The notes under the pieces were generated by a model. The model saw only the letters and a program-made list of their open reading frames with translations. It searched no databases and was not told the DNA's origin. Shown here piece after piece: positions 54,408-61,931 of a DNA stretch of 64,000 bases. The stretch comes from JAIBAC01 sp046331095 (GTDB lineage: Bacteria; Actinomycetota; Acidimicrobiia; UBA2766), in contig JAXLRM010000005.1 in NCBI GenBank assembly GCA_046331095.1, positions 62,001-126,000 of the forward strand, read 5' to 3'. The position numbers and the translations under genes are program-made. Within the stretch, counting starts at the first letter, position 1; each line of letters opens with the position of its first letter.

Positions 54408-55327
54408 GGTTCCACGTCGAGCCGTGGGCGCCCGAGTACGGCAGCCCGGTCGAGGATGCCGCCCTCGCGCAGTCCACCGCGAACGTCGATGCCGGCATCG
54501 AGGTCGAGCCGCAGCGGTGGGGACCGATCGCGCCCGCGGCAGCGCCGATCGCCGACGTGCTCTTCGTCGACGGGGTGCGCCGCATCGACGCGCACGTCTG
54601 GATCGACACCGACGACGAGTCCACGAGCCGCCACGGGATCTGCGCCAGCTACGCGGCAGGGGCGGTGCGCTGCAACGGCAAGGCCGAGGTCGTCGCGGCG
54701 AGGGTGTGCCGGCGCCTGTTCACCGCGGCCACCGAGGCCGAGGACCTCGAGACGCGATGGGGCGCGTACACAGTCCACACGGCGCAGGGCGACACGGTCG
54801 AGACGCTCAGCCTCGCCGTGCAAGCCGAGATGGGCGCGCTCGAGGGCCTCGTCGCGGCCGAAGCCGGGGCTGCCGACCTCGTCGTGCTCGACGGCCCGCT
54901 CGGCCGGCGCGGCCACGTCGCCGGTGCCCTCGGGTACGTCAAGACCCACCACTCCGCCTACCTACCCGCGGAGTGCCAGCGGGTGCTCGGCGACCTCAAC
55001 CCCGGCGAGCGCACCCCGCTGTTCCTGATCGAGTCGGGCGGCCGGTCCCTGTTCAGCTGGTACGTGCGACTCCCGGGTGAGACGGGCGGCTCGCCGCTGT
55101 CGGGCCGGGTGCGCTGCGAGACCGTCGCCGACCGGTCCACGACCGAGGTGTCGTCCCTCGCCGACGCGGTAGCAGCCACCGTCGTTCGCTTCGCGTCGCG
55201 CAGCCACCGCGAGCCGCGCGCCCCGCAGAACCTCTACCCCATCGCCGGGCTCGAAGCGCAGCTCCGGCGCCGCCTCGGCGACCGCGAGATCCTGTACCGG
55301 GCGCTGCGGTCAGCCGCCCCCCTCTAG
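54404..55327 (+). CDS. NurA-like 5'-3' nuclease
   Basis: A 307-residue protein placed as NurA by operon position and motifs rather than overall similarity. An RNase-H-like start is seen (IADVLFVDGVRRIDAHVWID with Asp56), a helix with Glu142 (AVQAEMGALEGLV), and LVVLDGPLGRR with Asp163, then YVKTHHSAYLP and FSWYVRLPG typical of the NurA C-terminal part. NurA with HerA degrades DNA ends in archaea and some bacteria. The GTG overlaps the sbcC stop as GTGA. A repeat array follows. Confidence 0.72.
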   Translation: MRFHVEPWAPEYGSPVEDAALAQSTANVDAGIEVEPQRWGPIAPAAAPIADVLFVDGVRRIDAHVWIDTDDESTSRHGICASYAAGAVRCNGKAEVVAARVCRRLFTAATEAEDLETRWGAYTVHTAQGDTVETLSLAVQAEMGALEGLVAAEAGAADLVVLDGPLGRRGHVAGALGYVKTHHSAYLPAECQRVLGDLNPGERTPLFLIESGGRSLFSWYVRLPGETGGSPLSGRVRCETVADRSTTEVSSLADAVAATVVRFASRSHREPRAPQNLYPIAGLEAQLRRRLGDREILYRALRSAAPL

Positions 55328-55332
55328 ACGAC

Positions 55333-55494
55333 AAGGCGCTCGGCGCTTCCTCCCACGGGCCCCGCCAACCACGCACAACCTCCCGTGGACGTCGATCGAG
55401 GAACCACCTCGGCCTGCTATCCGAAAAGGCGCTCGGCGCTTCCTCCCACGGGCCCCGCCAACCACGCACAACCTCCCGTGGACCTCGATCGAGG
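55333..55494. repeat. two-unit 69-bp palindromic repeat downstream of nurA-like gene
   Basis: Two copies of about 69 bp begin at 55333 and 55426 (93-bp period) and differ at a single base within GACGTCGATCGAGG / GACCTCGATCGAGG. Each contains CCACGGG...CCCGTGG arms and starts with AAGGCGCTCGGCGCT, which also occurs upstream of purN at 12683. It fills the first half of the 304-bp gap before the glutamine synthetase gene. Confidence 0.85.
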
Positions 55495-55543
55495 CCGGGT
55501 TCTGCAGCATCAAGGCGATCCGGCCGAAGTGGCCCTGAAGCCC

Positions 55544-55560
55544 GTTCACGCGCCGTTCAC
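55544..55560 (+). promoter_or_regulatory. GTTCAC direct repeat (PHO-box-like) upstream of GSII
   Basis: GTTCAC at 55544-55549 and 55555-55560 are exactly 11 bp apart, and CCGTTCAC is shared. Streptomyces PhoP boxes are 11-nt direct repeats with a GTTCACC core and PhoP represses glnII there, so this is a reasonable candidate. About 70 bp upstream of the GTG start. Inference only. Confidence 0.4.
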
Positions 55561-55631
55561 ACGACGGCAACGGTCGGGAAATCGCGCCGTGGGAACCTCT
55601 CGACGCACCCAGGTAGAGACGGAGGGCCCCC

Positions 55632-56633
55632 GTGGCATATCGTGCTGAGTACATCTGGATCGACGGCACCGAGCCGACACCGCACCTGCGCTCGAAGACC
55701 AAGATCGTCCCCGACGGCGACGACCTGCCCATCTGGGGCTTCGACGGGTCGAGCACGAACCAGGCTCCCGGGTCCGCGTCGGACTGCGTCCTGCGCCCGG
55801 TCTTCTCGTGTCCCGACCCCATCCGCGGCGGCTACGACAAGCTGGTCATGTGCGAGGTCCTCAACACCGACATGACTCCACACGAGTCGAACACCCGCGC
55901 GGCCTGCGCGGCCGTGGCCGAGCGGTTCGCGGCGCAGGAGCCGCTCTTCGGCATCGAGCAGGAGTACACGTTCTTCAAGGACGGGCGACCGTTCGGGTGG
56001 CCTTCGGGCGGCTTCCCCGCGCCGCAGGGCGGGTACTACTGCGGTGTCGGCGCCGACGAGATCTTCGGTCGTGACATCGTCGAGGCCCACACCGAGGCGT
56101 GCATGACCGCCGGGCTCTCGATCAGCGGCACCAACGCAGAGGTCATGATGGGCCAGTGGGAGTACCAGGTCGGGCCGCTGAGCCCGCTCGAGGTGTCCGA
56201 CCAGATCTGGATCTCGCGCTGGCTCCTGTACCGGGTCGCCGAGGACTTCGAAGTCGCCGCCACCCTCGACCCCAAGCCCGTGCAGGGCGACTGGAACGGG
56301 GCGGGCGCCCACACGAACTTCTCCACCAACGACATGCGCGAGAACTACGACGCCGTCATCACGGCGTGCGAGGCGCTCGGGAAGCGGGCCGGCGAGCACG
56401 TCGAGAGCTACGGCCACGGCATCGAACGGCGCCTCACGGGCCTGCACGAGACCGCGCCGTGGACGGAGTTCAGCTACGGCGTCTCCGACCGTGGCGCCTC
56501 GGTGCGGATCCCGTGGCAGGTCGAGCAGGACCGCAAGGGCTACATCGAGGACCGTCGCCCCAACGCCAACTGCGACCCCTACGTGGTCACGAGGCTCATC
56601 ACCGGGACCTGCTGCGAGGCACTCCAGGGCTGA
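55632..56633 (+). CDS. glnII: glutamine synthetase type II
   Basis: A 333-residue GS of the short eukaryotic-like class, making glutamine from glutamate, ammonia and ATP. Motifs are EYIWIDGT, IWGFDGSSTNQAPG, FGIEQEYTFF, GVSISGTNAEVMPGQWEYQVGP-type ISGTNAEVMMGQWEYQVG, HTNFSTNDMRE and RGASVRIPWQV. GSII lacks the adenylylation loop of GSI, so GlnE in this window probably acts on another GS. GTG start. A PHO-box-like repeat lies upstream; repeats separate it from the nurA-like gene. Confidence 0.94.
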   Translation: MAYRAEYIWIDGTEPTPHLRSKTKIVPDGDDLPIWGFDGSSTNQAPGSASDCVLRPVFSCPDPIRGGYDKLVMCEVLNTDMTPHESNTRAACAAVAERFAAQEPLFGIEQEYTFFKDGRPFGWPSGGFPAPQGGYYCGVGADEIFGRDIVEAHTEACMTAGLSISGTNAEVMMGQWEYQVGPLSPLEVSDQIWISRWLLYRVAEDFEVAATLDPKPVQGDWNGAGAHTNFSTNDMRENYDAVITACEALGKRAGEHVESYGHGIERRLTGLHETAPWTEFSYGVSDRGASVRIPWQVEQDRKGYIEDRRPNANCDPYVVTRLITGTCCEALQG

Positions 56634-56761
56634 CCGCGCCGCTCCCGCCCCTCGCACGGCCGCGCCTCCGTGGCCCTGCCATGGTCGACCCGGGTCTCGA
56701 CAAAGGGGACCCGGAGGTGGAAGATGGGATCTCGCCGCCGAAGAAGAGAGAGGAGACTGCA

Positions 56762-57124
56762 ATGCCGCTGCAGTCCAAGAGCCTCGACGAACCCGACCAG
56801 GTCCGCACGTTCGGTCACGGCCGTGCGGAGATCGTCGAGGTGGGCGATGTCGCCCTCCAGCGCGCGACGTTCGCGCCCGGCTGGAAGTGGTCCCAGGACA
56901 TCAAGCCGAACGTCGGAACCGACACGTGCCAGGTGCACCATGTCGGCTACGTCATCGCAGGCAAGCTCCACGTGGAGATGGACGACGGCAGCCACACCGA
57001 CCTCGGGCCTGGCGACGCGGTCGACATCTCCCCGGGCCACGACGCATGGGTCCTCGGCAACGACGCGTGCGTGATGCTCGACTGGGGCCCCGGCGCCGTC
57101 GGCTACGCCACGCCCGCCTCCTGA
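56762..57124 (+). CDS. cupin-domain protein
   Basis: A 120-residue single-domain cupin: KWSQDIKPNVGTDTCQVHHVGYVIAGKLHVEMDDG holds the first motif (His-His and Glu-like position) and GDAVDISPGHDAWVLG the second His. Could be a small metal-binding enzyme or a sensor. GAGAGGAG before the ATG supports this start; an ATG at 56681 would add 27 residues. It follows GSII by 128 bp and may share its transcript. A truncated SpoIIAA-like gene on the other strand overlaps its 3' end. Confidence 0.8.
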   Translation: MPLQSKSLDEPDQVRTFGHGRAEIVEVGDVALQRATFAPGWKWSQDIKPNVGTDTCQVHHVGYVIAGKLHVEMDDGSHTDLGPGDAVDISPGHDAWVLGNDACVMLDWGPGAVGYATPAS

Positions 57125-57267
57125 GCAGGAACCGCCGCGCTCTCCCCACCGGCCGCGGCCGCCTCGATCGCGGGCACGAGGACGTCGCTGTAGTCGCCGG
57201 AGTGAACTTCGCCCACAGCCTCGAAGCCGATCACCCCTTCGGGTAGGCCTACCAGCGCCTCGAGCAC
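57103..57267 (-). pseudogene. truncated SpoIIAA-like (STAS-fold) gene
   Basis: On the minus strand a GTG at 57267, with GGGAGGG just upstream, opens a 54-codon frame. Its first 35 residues (LVGLPEGVIGFEAVGEVHSG, then DYSDVLVPAIEAAAAG) match the start of SpoIIAA-like proteins of about 120 residues, which begin LPEGVIGFEAVG. The rest (GESAAVPAQEAGVA) does not, and the stop lies inside the convergent cupin gene. It looks like a gene cut short, perhaps by rearrangement. It was too short for standard ORF listing. Confidence 0.65.
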
Positions 57268-57407
57268 GACGCCCTCCCGCCGTCACCGTCGTCTGACCGT
57301 CGGCGGTGATGGCAAGCGCGCCGCGAAGCGGTGCGCAGTCGCGGCGTCACCATCCGCGGCTGTTGGCTGCCGCCTGGGTACGCTGCCGCCCACCCGAGGC
57401 CCGAACC

Positions 57408-57923
57408 ATGCTGTCCCACATCAGCACCCCCTACGCGGACACCGATGCGCGACAACTGTCCTGGCATCTCGGCGTGGCGCGGGTCCCCGCGCTCGCGGTG
57501 CGGACGGTCGAGGTGCTCGGCGGGCGGTGCGAGCTGCGCCTCCTGTCGGCTTCGCACCAGGTGATCGCCGCCCTCGACGGCGGCGAGGACGTGTCCGAGG
57601 TCGTGGCCTGCGACCAGGCCGCGGCGGCAGCGCTGCCGGCGACCGTTTCGCACGAGTTCGCCCATGCCACGTACCGGTTCCGGTCCCGGGTCGAGGCCTG
57701 CGGACCGGCGGCTGCTGCCTGCACGGCCGAGCGGCTCACCGAGCGCTACGCCGACCACCCCCACGCCCTCGTGGGCGTGTACCCGGGCTCCCCGCACGCC
57801 GTCACCGCCGTCGTCGTGCGTCCCGGCCCGCCGCTCTCCTGGCTCACGTGGCACGTCTACCCCCAGAGCGGAGAGGTCGCGGCGACAGCAGCCGTGATCG
57901 AGGCGATGCGTGACGACCGATGA
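57408..57923 (+). CDS. DUF2617 family protein
   Basis: A 171-residue soluble protein resembling DUF2617: STPYADTDARQLSWHLGVARVPALAV at the start, CELRLLSASHQVIA in the middle, and WLTWHVYPQSGEV near the end. Function unknown. In actinobacteria this family sits with DUF4247, DUF350 and DUF4178 genes, as here, so it is the first gene of the cluster. The ATG at 57408 was preferred to an earlier frame because the conserved core starts there. ATGA overlap with the next gene. Confidence 0.8.
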   Translation: MLSHISTPYADTDARQLSWHLGVARVPALAVRTVEVLGGRCELRLLSASHQVIAALDGGEDVSEVVACDQAAAAALPATVSHEFAHATYRFRSRVEACGPAAAACTAERLTERYADHPHALVGVYPGSPHAVTAVVVRPGPPLSWLTWHVYPQSGEVAATAAVIEAMRDDR

Positions 57924-58375
57924 CGCGGAGGGGGCGGTTCGCGATCTCGATCCTCGCGATCGCTGTCGGGCTGATCGGCATCGGCGCGATCTGGTTCACC
58001 TACAAGGGCCCCCGCGACGTCGTGGCCGAGCGCTACCGGCTCGTGAGCCAGAGCGCCGACGGCCGGGAACAGGTGTTCCACGCCGACGCCCCGGCGTCGG
58101 CGACCGCCGAGACGATCGCGTCGACCGCCACACCGGCGCAGACGATCATGGACCCCGCCGGGGTCTTCTACCGCTACGACGCCACGATCGTTGCCGTCAC
58201 CCCCGCGGCGGACGGGGCGGGGTCGACGGTCTTCGTCGACCCGCCCGAAGTCGGCTACAAGCGCTGGTTCCCTTACGTGGGCGGATTGTGGGCCCTCTCG
58301 GCTGTCCGCGGCGGTGGTTTCGCGGGCGGCGGGACGTCCTATCGCGGTGGCGGCCCCGGGGGTGGTGGCAAGTGA
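57920..58375 (+). CDS. DUF4247 family membrane protein
   Basis: A 151-residue protein with one N-terminal transmembrane helix (about 8-26) and an outside domain ending in a Gly-rich tail (FAGGGTSYRGGGPGGGGK). VFYRYDATIVAVTP and PPEVGYKRWFPYVGG are recognisable DUF4247-style segments. Function unknown. ATGA overlap upstream and a one-base stop/start overlap downstream place it in the DUF2617-DUF350-polyamine synthase-like cluster. Confidence 0.75.
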   Translation: MTRRGRFAISILAIAVGLIGIGAIWFTYKGPRDVVAERYRLVSQSADGREQVFHADAPASATAETIASTATPAQTIMDPAGVFYRYDATIVAVTPAADGAGSTVFVDPPEVGYKRWFPYVGGLWALSAVRGGGFAGGGTSYRGGGPGGGGK

Positions 58376-59249
58376 TGCGGCGCGTCGCGTGTGCCTCGAT
58401 CACGGCCGTCGCCGTGATCGTCACGTGCTGGGCGACGCCTGCCCGGGCCCAGACCGACGAGCCCACCGGCTTCATCTCCGACGGCGACGCCACGGACCTG
58501 TCCGCCGCCCTCGCCCGCGCGACCGAGGTGCAGGGGGTCTGTTACGGCTGGCAGGTGACCGTGACCGGTGCGGCCACCGCGAACAGCGCCGGCTCCGACG
58601 CAGGGCCTGGCAAGGCACCCGGCGGCGAGCGGTGCCGCAGCACCGTCGTCTTCAGGGCCGAGGTCAACTACACGTCGGACAGCTCCGAGTCGGAGGACTC
58701 GGCCTCGATCGCCGTGGACGCACCCAAGGGCGGGCCGACCACCGACGACCTCGCACGCCTCGGGATCACCCCTGCCGCGCTCCTCGGCGACAACGCCACC
58801 GACGCCGCGTTCAACGGCACCGCCGTCCTACCCATGTTGATGGCCGAGAAGGGACTCGCACCCGTCGTGCCGCCCCGGACCGAGACCCAGGTCCCCGCTG
58901 ACGCTCAGGTCGACGAGTCACCGGGTGGCGACCTCGCGCGCACCTGGGGCCTCCCCTTGCTGATCCTCGCCGGGATCGCCCTCCTCGGGCTCTTGGGCCT
59001 GATCTGGGCGCTGCTGTCCAAGGGTCGGAAGGGCCGGGGACACTCCGGCCCGGAGCGACCCACGACCGGCCCCCCGCCCCTCCCGACGCCGGCGGCGCCG
59101 CGCCCCGCCACGGCGGACTCCCCGACCAGCCCGCCGCCCAACCCCCGGTGCCACCTCCCCCTCCCGGGGCCGCCGCCCCCCGGTACCCGCCACCGCCGCC
59201 ACCGCGTCCACAACCGCCCGCAGCACCGATGCCACCCGCGCCCGCCTGA
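58375..59249 (+). CDS. secreted/membrane hypothetical protein, apparent frameshift in proline-rich tail
   Basis: A signal peptide (CASITAVAVIVTCWATPARA), an extracytoplasmic domain of about 150 residues with two Cys (GVCYGW, ERCRS), a transmembrane helix at about 195-215 and a Pro-rich tail. In the raw frame the tail degrades to basic nonsense and runs to 59298, overlapping the DUF350 gene by 34 bp. Moving to the -1 frame near the C-run at 59070-59075 gives a clean Pro/Ala tail ending PMPPAPA at 59249, 15 bp before DUF350. A one-base deletion (real or sequencing) is likely. Confidence 0.65.
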
Positions 59250-59264
59250 GAGGAACAGGAGCCC

Positions 59265-59705
59265 ATGGACGTCGACGTCGACTTCGTCGCAGAGCTGATC
59301 TTCATCGCCTCCTCGCTCGCGTACGCGCTGTGCGGGCTCCTCTTCGTGTTGCTCGGCTACGTGGTCATGGACTGGCTCACCCCGGGCAAGCTCGGCGAGC
59401 TGATCTTCGTGCAGCGCAACCGCAACGCCGCGGCGGTGACGGCATCGAACATCGCCGCCGTCGGCCTGATAGTGGCGATGTCGATCGTGCAGAGCGCCGA
59501 GCGCTTCGCCAAGGGCATCGTCACCCTCACCGGGTACGGCATCGTCGGGATCGCGATCTTGGCGCTCGCGTTCAAGATCCTCGACTGGGTCACGCCCGGC
59601 AGGCTCGGCGACCTCGTCACCGACCCCGAACCCCACCCCGCGGTCTGGATCACAGTCGCGGGCAACTTCGCGATCGGGATCACGATCGCGGCGTCCATCT
59701 CCTGA
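59265..59705 (+). CDS. DUF350 family membrane protein
   Basis: A 146-residue protein with about four transmembrane helices in two repeats of similar design: ...MDWLTPGKLGELIF and ...LDWVTPGRLGDLVT close each half, the DUF350 duplication. The family is linked by context to polyamine synthase-like and stress genes but has no known function. GAGGAACAGGAG precedes the ATG. The spermidine-synthase-like gene follows after one base. Confidence 0.88.
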   Translation: MDVDVDFVAELIFIASSLAYALCGLLFVLLGYVVMDWLTPGKLGELIFVQRNRNAAAVTASNIAAVGLIVAMSIVQSAERFAKGIVTLTGYGIVGIAILALAFKILDWVTPGRLGDLVTDPEPHPAVWITVAGNFAIGITIAASIS

Positions 59706-59706
59706 G

Positions 59707-61356
59707 GTGGAGACCCTGACGCCCACGCCTGCCGCGGTGCCTGCTCCGGCTCCGGCGCCTGCGGCCGCGGACCCCGCCACGGACACGCCCGGCGACGCGG
59801 GCCGGGAGCGGGGGATCCGCATCGGAGGACGCGGGGCGCGCGCGGTGCTGCTCGCCGTCGTCCTCGTGGTCGCGGCGGCCGGACTCGTGTACGAGCTCGC
59901 CCTCGTCGCAGTGGGGTCGTTCCTGTTCGGCAACACCGTGCAGCAGACCGCGCTGGTCCTGTCGGTCTTCGTCTGCTCGATGGGTGTCGGGTCGCTGCTG
60001 GCGAAGCCCCTGCTGGGCCGCCCGGTCACGGCTTTCGCCGTGCTCGAGGCGGCCCTGGCCCTCGTCGGCGGCCTGAGCGTCCTCCTCGCCTACGCGGCGT
60101 TCGCCTGGCTCGACCTCTACGAGCCCGCCGTGGTCGTCGTGGCCGCCGCGATCGGTGCGATGGTGGGGGCCGAGCTGCCGCTGCTCATGAGCCTCGTGCA
60201 GCGGATCAGGCGCCAGGACGCCGGCAGTGCGGTCTCGGACCTCTTCGCGGCCGACTACACGGGCGCGCTCGTCGGCGGGCTCGTCTTCCCGTTCCTGTTG
60301 CTGCCGTGGTTCGGGCTGCTCCGCGGCGCGATCGCCGCCGGGGTGGCGAACGCCCTCTGCGCGGCGGTGGTCGCCGTCTGGCTCTTCGGTCCCGGCCTCG
60401 ACCGCCGCCGACGCGGAGCCATCGCGGCGCTCTTCGGAGCAGTCGTGGTCGTGCTCGCCGCCGCCTGGTGGATGACGGACGACTTCGAGGTCTCGGCCCG
60501 CCAGCGCATGTACCGCGACCCCATCGTCCGCACCGAGAGGAGCCGGTACCAGGAGATCGTACTCACCGAGTCGGTGTCGGTGTCGGGCGACCGCGACACG
60601 CGGCTGTACCTCAACGGCGACCTCCAGTTCGCGTCCGCGGACGAGTACCGCTACCACGAGGCGCTGGTGCACCCCGCGATGGGCGGCCGGCACGCGTCGG
60701 TCCTCGTCCTCGGCGGCGGCGACGGGCTGGCAGCCCGCGAGGTCCTGCGCTACCCCGACGTGGCACGTGTCGTCGAGGTGGAGCTCGACCCGGCCGTGCT
60801 CGACCTCGCCCGCAACGACCCGCGCCTGACCGCCCTGAACGGGCGTTCCCTCGACGACGCGCGTGTGACCCTCGTCACCGCCGACGCGTTCACGTGGCTG
60901 CGCGAACCGCGCGAGCTCTTCGACGTCGTCGTCGTCGACATGCCCGACCCCGACGACACGGCGACCGCGAAGTTGTACAGCCGCGAGTTCTACGAGATGG
61001 TCGCTTCCGTGCTCGCGCCGGGCGGGCGCGTCGTGGTCCAGGCCGGGTCGCCGTACTTCGCGCCCGACGCCTACTGGTGCGTCGTGACCACCCTCGAGGC
61101 CGCCGGCCTCGCGGTGACGCCGTACCACGTCGACGTGCCCAGCTTCGGCGACTGGGGCTTCGCGCTGGCAGGTCGGGGAAGCGCGCCCGCAGCGGCGGTG
61201 TCCCCGCCACCGGGTGGGCTCCGCTTCGCCGACGCCGAGACGCTGGCGGCGGCGACGACGTTCCCGCCCGACCGGCGCCGCAGCGCCGTCGACGTGTCCA
61301 CGCTGCTGCACCCCGTGATCGCGGACTACGTCGCAAGGGGCTGGCGGCACTGGTGA
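59707..61356 (+). CDS. membrane-fused spermidine-synthase-like aminopropyltransferase
   Basis: A 549-residue protein: a Pro/Ala-rich start, about seven transmembrane helices (about 45-255), then a class-I methyltransferase-fold domain of the spermidine synthase family. Motifs are DEYRYHEALVHPAM, VLVLGGGDGLAAREVL, VEVELDPAVLDLA and VVDMPDPDD, where the Asp corresponds to the catalytic region. The N-terminal membrane half is common in actinobacteria. Product (spermidine or another aminopropylated amine) is unproven. Follows DUF350 and precedes DUF4178. Confidence 0.88.
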   Translation: METLTPTPAAVPAPAPAPAAADPATDTPGDAGRERGIRIGGRGARAVLLAVVLVVAAAGLVYELALVAVGSFLFGNTVQQTALVLSVFVCSMGVGSLLAKPLLGRPVTAFAVLEAALALVGGLSVLLAYAAFAWLDLYEPAVVVVAAAIGAMVGAELPLLMSLVQRIRRQDAGSAVSDLFAADYTGALVGGLVFPFLLLPWFGLLRGAIAAGVANALCAAVVAVWLFGPGLDRRRRGAIAALFGAVVVVLAAAWWMTDDFEVSARQRMYRDPIVRTERSRYQEIVLTESVSVSGDRDTRLYLNGDLQFASADEYRYHEALVHPAMGGRHASVLVLGGGDGLAAREVLRYPDVARVVEVELDPAVLDLARNDPRLTALNGRSLDDARVTLVTADAFTWLREPRELFDVVVVDMPDPDDTATAKLYSREFYEMVASVLAPGGRVVVQAGSPYFAPDAYWCVVTTLEAAGLAVTPYHVDVPSFGDWGFALAGRGSAPAAAVSPPPGGLRFADAETLAAATTFPPDRRRSAVDVSTLLHPVIADYVARGWRHW

Positions 61357-61401
61357 CGTCGCGCCCGGGCACGGTTCCGGCGCTCGCTAGATTCGCGTGC
61401 C

Positions 61402-61851
61402 ATGGCTGACGTGCTCGACATCCGCGTGGGCGACACGGTCACGATCGGCGGCTACCGGTGGGCGGTGATCGGGAGCCTCACGTTGCGTGACGACGAGGGC
61501 TGGACCTGGCAGGAGCACCTCCTCGACGCCGGTGGCGACCGGCGCTGGCTCGCCGTCGAGGACGACGACGGCGTCGAGATCGTCATGTGGTCCCCCACGA
61601 ACGTGACCGTCGAGCCCGGAGCGCACGAGATGATCCACGACGGCCGCTCCTACCACCTCGACGAGCACGGCAGCGCCGCGTACGTCGCGACCGGCCACAC
61701 CGGCACGCTCCCCGAGGGCAGCCTCGAGTACTACGACTACGCCGGCAAGGGCGGCCTCGCGCTCAGCTTCGAGCACTACGGCGACAGCGGCTGGGAGATG
61801 GCGGCCGGCACCCGCGTCGACCCCGCGCAGGTGCAGGTCCTGCGCCCCTGA
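61402..61851 (+). CDS. DUF4178 family protein
   Basis: A 149-residue beta-rich protein: IRVGDTVTIGGYRWAVIGSLTLRDDEGWTWQEHLLDAGGDRRWLAVEDDDG is the DUF4178 opening, closing with LEYYDYAGKGGLALSFEHYGDSGWEMAAG. Members occur once or in pairs beside DUF350 and spermidine-synthase-like genes; function unknown. GTG/ATG choice is clear (ATG 61402). Last gene of the cluster; the next gene is 80 bp downstream. Confidence 0.86.
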   Translation: MADVLDIRVGDTVTIGGYRWAVIGSLTLRDDEGWTWQEHLLDAGGDRRWLAVEDDDGVEIVMWSPTNVTVEPGAHEMIHDGRSYHLDEHGSAAYVATGHTGTLPEGSLEYYDYAGKGGLALSFEHYGDSGWEMAAGTRVDPAQVQVLRP

Positions 61852-61931
61852 GCAGCTCGCCGACGCGGCGCCCGCAGTCGGGGTGAGGGGCCCTGCGCCC
61901 CGCCGCCGGGGTTGGGTTACAGTGGGCGGCC

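Noticed and set aside
59250..59298. Unshifted C-terminus of the membrane protein overlapping DUF350
   Set aside because: Arg/His-rich nonsense overlapping a gene with its own ribosome site; the shifted frame gives a natural tail.
59680..61350. Minus-strand frame of 556 codons opposite the spermidine-synthase-like gene
   Set aside because: The composition (His/Asp/Arg-rich) is that of an antisense shadow, and the plus strand has motifs and membrane helices.
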